Shown piece after piece: positions 61,777 to 64,000 of a stretch of DNA of 64,000 bases (its first letter is position 1; each line of letters starts with the position of its first letter). The notes under the pieces were generated by a model. It saw only the letters and a list, made by a program, of their open reading frames with translations, was not told where the DNA came from and did not search any database. Source of the stretch: Bacillota bacterium (GTDB taxonomy: Bacteria > Bacillota > Clostridia > Peptostreptococcales > Anaerovoracaceae). The DNA is taken from assembly GCA_029101005.1 (NCBI GenBank), contig JAQXQE010000006.1, positions 62,001 to 126,000 of the forward strand, given 5' to 3'. A program made the position numbers and the translations under genes.

Positions 61777-63633
61777 TTAGCAAACCTCCTCAAACTGTGA
61801 GTTGTAAAGTTCTGCATAGAAGCCTCCCTTTGCAAGGAGCTCCTCGTGTGTACCCTGCTCGACGATATCACCGTGATTCATTACGAGAATGAGATCAGCG
61901 TTCTTGATTGTCGAAAGTCTGTGAGCGATGATGAAGCTTGTTCTTCCCTCTGTGAGGTGATCCATAGCCTTCTGGATTCGCTCCTCTGTTCTTGTATCTA
62001 CTGAAGATGTAGCCTCATCGAGGATGAGAACCTCCTTGTCAGCAAGAATTGCTCTTGCGATTGTGAGTAGCTGTCTCTGTCCCTCGGAAACATTGGTTGC
62101 ATCTTCATTGAGTACCATATTGTAGCCGCCTGGCAATGTCTTGATGAAGTGATGTGCTCTTGCCGCCTTAGCTGCTGCGATTACCTCTTCATCTGTTGCA
62201 TCAAGCTTACCATATCTGATGTTCTCCATGATAGTACCTGAGAAAAGCCAGGTATCCTGAAGTACCATCGAGAAATTATCTCTTAAGCCCTCACGTGTGT
62301 AGTCTCTGATATCCACACCGTCGAGCTTGATTGAGCCTGAGTTGACATCGTAGAAGCGCATGAGAAGCTTGACCATAGTAGTCTTGCCAGCTCCTGTTGG
62401 ACCTACGATGGCGATTTTCTGTCCGTCCTTAACCTTTGCAGAGAAGTCGTTGATGATAGGCTGCTCTGGATCGTATCCAAAGTGAACATGCTCGAACTCG
62501 ACCTCACCTTTGACTTTGCTTGCATCTGCAGGCTTATCAGTATCAGCAATCTCCTCTTCCTCAGCGAGGAACTCGAAGACTCTCTCTGCAGCGGCAGCCA
62601 TTGACTGCACCTGATTCATTACCTGTGCAATTGACTGAAGCGGACGGGTAAGATTCTTTACATACTGTACGAAGGCCTGAATATCACCGATTCCGATTAC
62701 TCCTCTGATTGCGAGCATTCCACCTGAGATGGCAACACCAGCATATCCGAGATTGCCGACAAAGACCATAGTTGGCATCATAAGTCCAGCGATGAACTGT
62801 GACTTCCACGCTGATTCGTAGAGTATTCCATTCGCCTTATCGAACTCTTCTGTAACATCCTTCTCCTTATTGAAGGCTTTGATTACGAGCTGACCTGCGA
62901 AGTTCTCCTCAACCTGTCCGTTGATAATTCCGAGGTACTCCTGTTGTGTGCGGAAGTACTTCTGAGAGATTTTGATGATGAATGCGAGCAGAATTCCAGA
63001 GAGCGGAATTGTGATAATCGCAATACCTGTCATCAGCGGTGAGATGGTGAGCATCATCACAATTACTCCAATCATCGTCGCAAGTGCAGTGATGATATTT
63101 GTGATGCTCTGGTTCATTCCATTACCGAGCGTATCTACATCGTTAGTGATTCTCGAAAGAACCTCACCGTAAGGAACACCCTCGAAATACTTGAGAGGCG
63201 TTCTGTTGATCTTCTCAGAGATCTCCCTTCTCATTCTGAAGATGAGATTCTGAGTGATATGTGTCATAACCCAGCCCTGAATGAAAGCGCATATCGAGCT
63301 GATTACATATAATGCGAGTGTCAGTAGCAGTATGTGTTTAACCGCATCGAAGTCGATACCTCCAACTCCGTTGATCTTGCGCATGAGACCCTCAGCAATC
63401 TCTGTAGTTGCATGTCCCATTACCTTAGGTCCGATAACCTCAAAGACTGTAGCTGCCGCAGCGAAGATCATTACTACGATAACCGCATACTTATATGCAC
63501 CAATATACTTCAGAAGGTCTCTGATAGCACCCTTGAAATTCTTCGGCTTCTCGCCTGGGGCAATTCCGTGGCCGCCGCCTCTTCCTCTTCTTCTTGGGGC
63601 CTGTCTGTATCTTGTCTGATTGTTCTCAGCCAT
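61777..63633 (-). CDS. ABC exporter, fused permease/ATPase, half B
   Basis: 618 residues. A six-helix type I exporter domain (VIVVMIFAAAATVFEVIG ... IFRMRREISEKINRTPLKYFEGVPYGEVLSRITNDVDTLG) is followed by an ATPase with Walker A GPTGAGKTTMVKLLMRF, signature NVSEGQRQLLTIARAIL and Walker B VLILDEATSSVD. The N-terminal tail is rich in Arg and Gly. It forms a heterodimer pair with the gene starting upstream and ending one base before it. Substrate unknown. Confidence 0.92.
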   Translation of the reverse strand: MAENNQTRYRQAPRRRGRGGGHGIAPGEKPKNFKGAIRDLLKYIGAYKYAVIVVMIFAAAATVFEVIGPKVMGHATTEIAEGLMRKINGVGGIDFDAVKHILLLTLALYVISSICAFIQGWVMTHITQNLIFRMRREISEKINRTPLKYFEGVPYGEVLSRITNDVDTLGNGMNQSITNIITALATMIGVIVMMLTISPLMTGIAIITIPLSGILLAFIIKISQKYFRTQQEYLGIINGQVEENFAGQLVIKAFNKEKDVTEEFDKANGILYESAWKSQFIAGLMMPTMVFVGNLGYAGVAISGGMLAIRGVIGIGDIQAFVQYVKNLTRPLQSIAQVMNQVQSMAAAAERVFEFLAEEEEIADTDKPADASKVKGEVEFEHVHFGYDPEQPIINDFSAKVKDGQKIAIVGPTGAGKTTMVKLLMRFYDVNSGSIKLDGVDIRDYTREGLRDNFSMVLQDTWLFSGTIMENIRYGKLDATDEEVIAAAKAARAHHFIKTLPGGYNMVLNEDATNVSEGQRQLLTIARAILADKEVLILDEATSSVDTRTEERIQKAMDHLTEGRTSFIIAHRLSTIKNADLILVMNHGDIVEQGTHEELLAKGGFYAELYNSQFEEVC

Positions 63634-63634
63634 A

Positions 63635-64000
63635 CTACTTCACCCCCTTCAGTTCTTTCTCAGAAAGCTGTGATTCAGCAATCTGTCTGTATACATCACA
63701 GGACTCAAGCAGTTCCTCGTGAGTGCCCTTGCCGACAACCTCGCCGTCGTCAAGAACGATAATCTGCTCAGCGTGGAGAATTGTTCCAACTCTCTGAGCA
63801 ACAATAATCTTAGTAGCATCCTTCTGTTTCTCCGCAAGTTCCTTACGGAGCTCAGCATCAGTCTTCATATCGAGAGCCGAGAAGCTATCGTCAAAGATCA
63901 GAATTGCAGGCTTCTTCGCAAGAGCTCTTGCAATCGAAAGTCTCTGCTTCTGTCCACCAGATACATTAGTTCCGCCCTGCGAAATGAAGCTCTCGTACTT
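63635..64000 (-). CDS. ABC exporter, half A (partial, C-terminal end)
   Basis: Only the last about 121 codons are inside the window; the frame is open to the right edge, so the track's internal Met at 63868 is not the start. It shows the signature GGTNVSGGQKQRLSIARALAKKPAILIFDDSFSALD and the H-loop region RVGTILHAEQIIVLDDGEVVGKGTHEELL. In heterodimeric exporters the Walker B Glu of one half is often Asp (DDSFSALD), as here, so this half likely has a degenerate ATP site. Confidence 0.92.
   Translation of the reverse strand, partial: KYESFISQGGTNVSGGQKQRLSIARALAKKPAILIFDDSFSALDMKTDAELRKELAEKQKDATKIIVAQRVGTILHAEQIIVLDDGEVVGKGTHEELLESCDVYRQIAESQLSEKELKGVK

Noticed and set aside
1-64000. CRISPR arrays, prophage genes, insertion sequences with transposases and rRNA genes
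   Set aside because: No regularly spaced direct repeats, no phage structural or integrase genes, no transposase motifs and no rRNA sequence were seen.

Overview
The window looks like a chromosomal segment of a low-to-moderate GC Gram-positive anaerobe of class Clostridia. The basis is a lysine (L-box) riboswitch, the acetylated diaminopimelate route, DUF1292 and DUF4317 proteins, a CWB2 surface protein, a SCIFF peptide with its radical SAM maturase, AGxAGG-type ribosome binding sites and many clean intrinsic terminators. An amino-acid-fermenting gut or oral relative of Mogibacterium/Anaerovorax is my guess; the genus cannot be fixed from this window.

Left part (1-20 kb, almost all on the minus strand). 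A lysine/meso-DAP operon (dapA-dapB-dapH-lysA-aminotransferase) is driven by a good promoter and a lysine riboswitch with a terminator. Next to it is an hpt-PHP phosphoesterase pair; the PHP gene has an in-frame TGA in front of its last metal-binding motif. A protein quality-control cluster follows (tig-clpP-clpX-lon-engB), then a CYTH protein, a beta-CASP nuclease, murI, a DUF362 ferredoxin, fba and a sodium symporter.

Middle (20-39 kb). This part holds a secreted CWB2 protein, a two-component system, a DUF1847 protein, a tautomerase, a two-subunit 2-hydroxyacyl-CoA dehydratase with a tiny membrane protein, SdpI and DUF4317 genes and serC. Three gene remnants are scattered here: a solute-binding protein tail, a beta-carbonic anhydrase with an internal deletion, and an unidentified C-terminus beside a palindromic element. 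A GC-rich MerR/oxidoreductase/hydrolase cassette sits between serC and a tRNA-Leu and looks recently acquired. DUF1292, uvrC and a catalytically dead D-Ala-D-Ala carboxypeptidase homologue follow.

Right part (39-64 kb). It contains serA, mscL, lipid kinase, YihY and rdgB genes, then the SCIFF locus, whose peptide lacks a usual cysteine. Three amino-acid transporters follow, one beside a divergent LysR gene. An operon then encodes an SSS symporter, a phosphoesterase-radical SAM fusion and a DMT exporter. A CofE-like ligase, a phosphoglucomutase and a heterodimeric ABC exporter end the window. A 47-base repeat occurs twice, each time just after a stop codon, and may belong to a structured RNA or small mobile element.

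The strongest leads are the SCIFF variant, the in-frame TGA in the PHP gene, the phosphoesterase-radical SAM fusion operon and the intergenic repeat.
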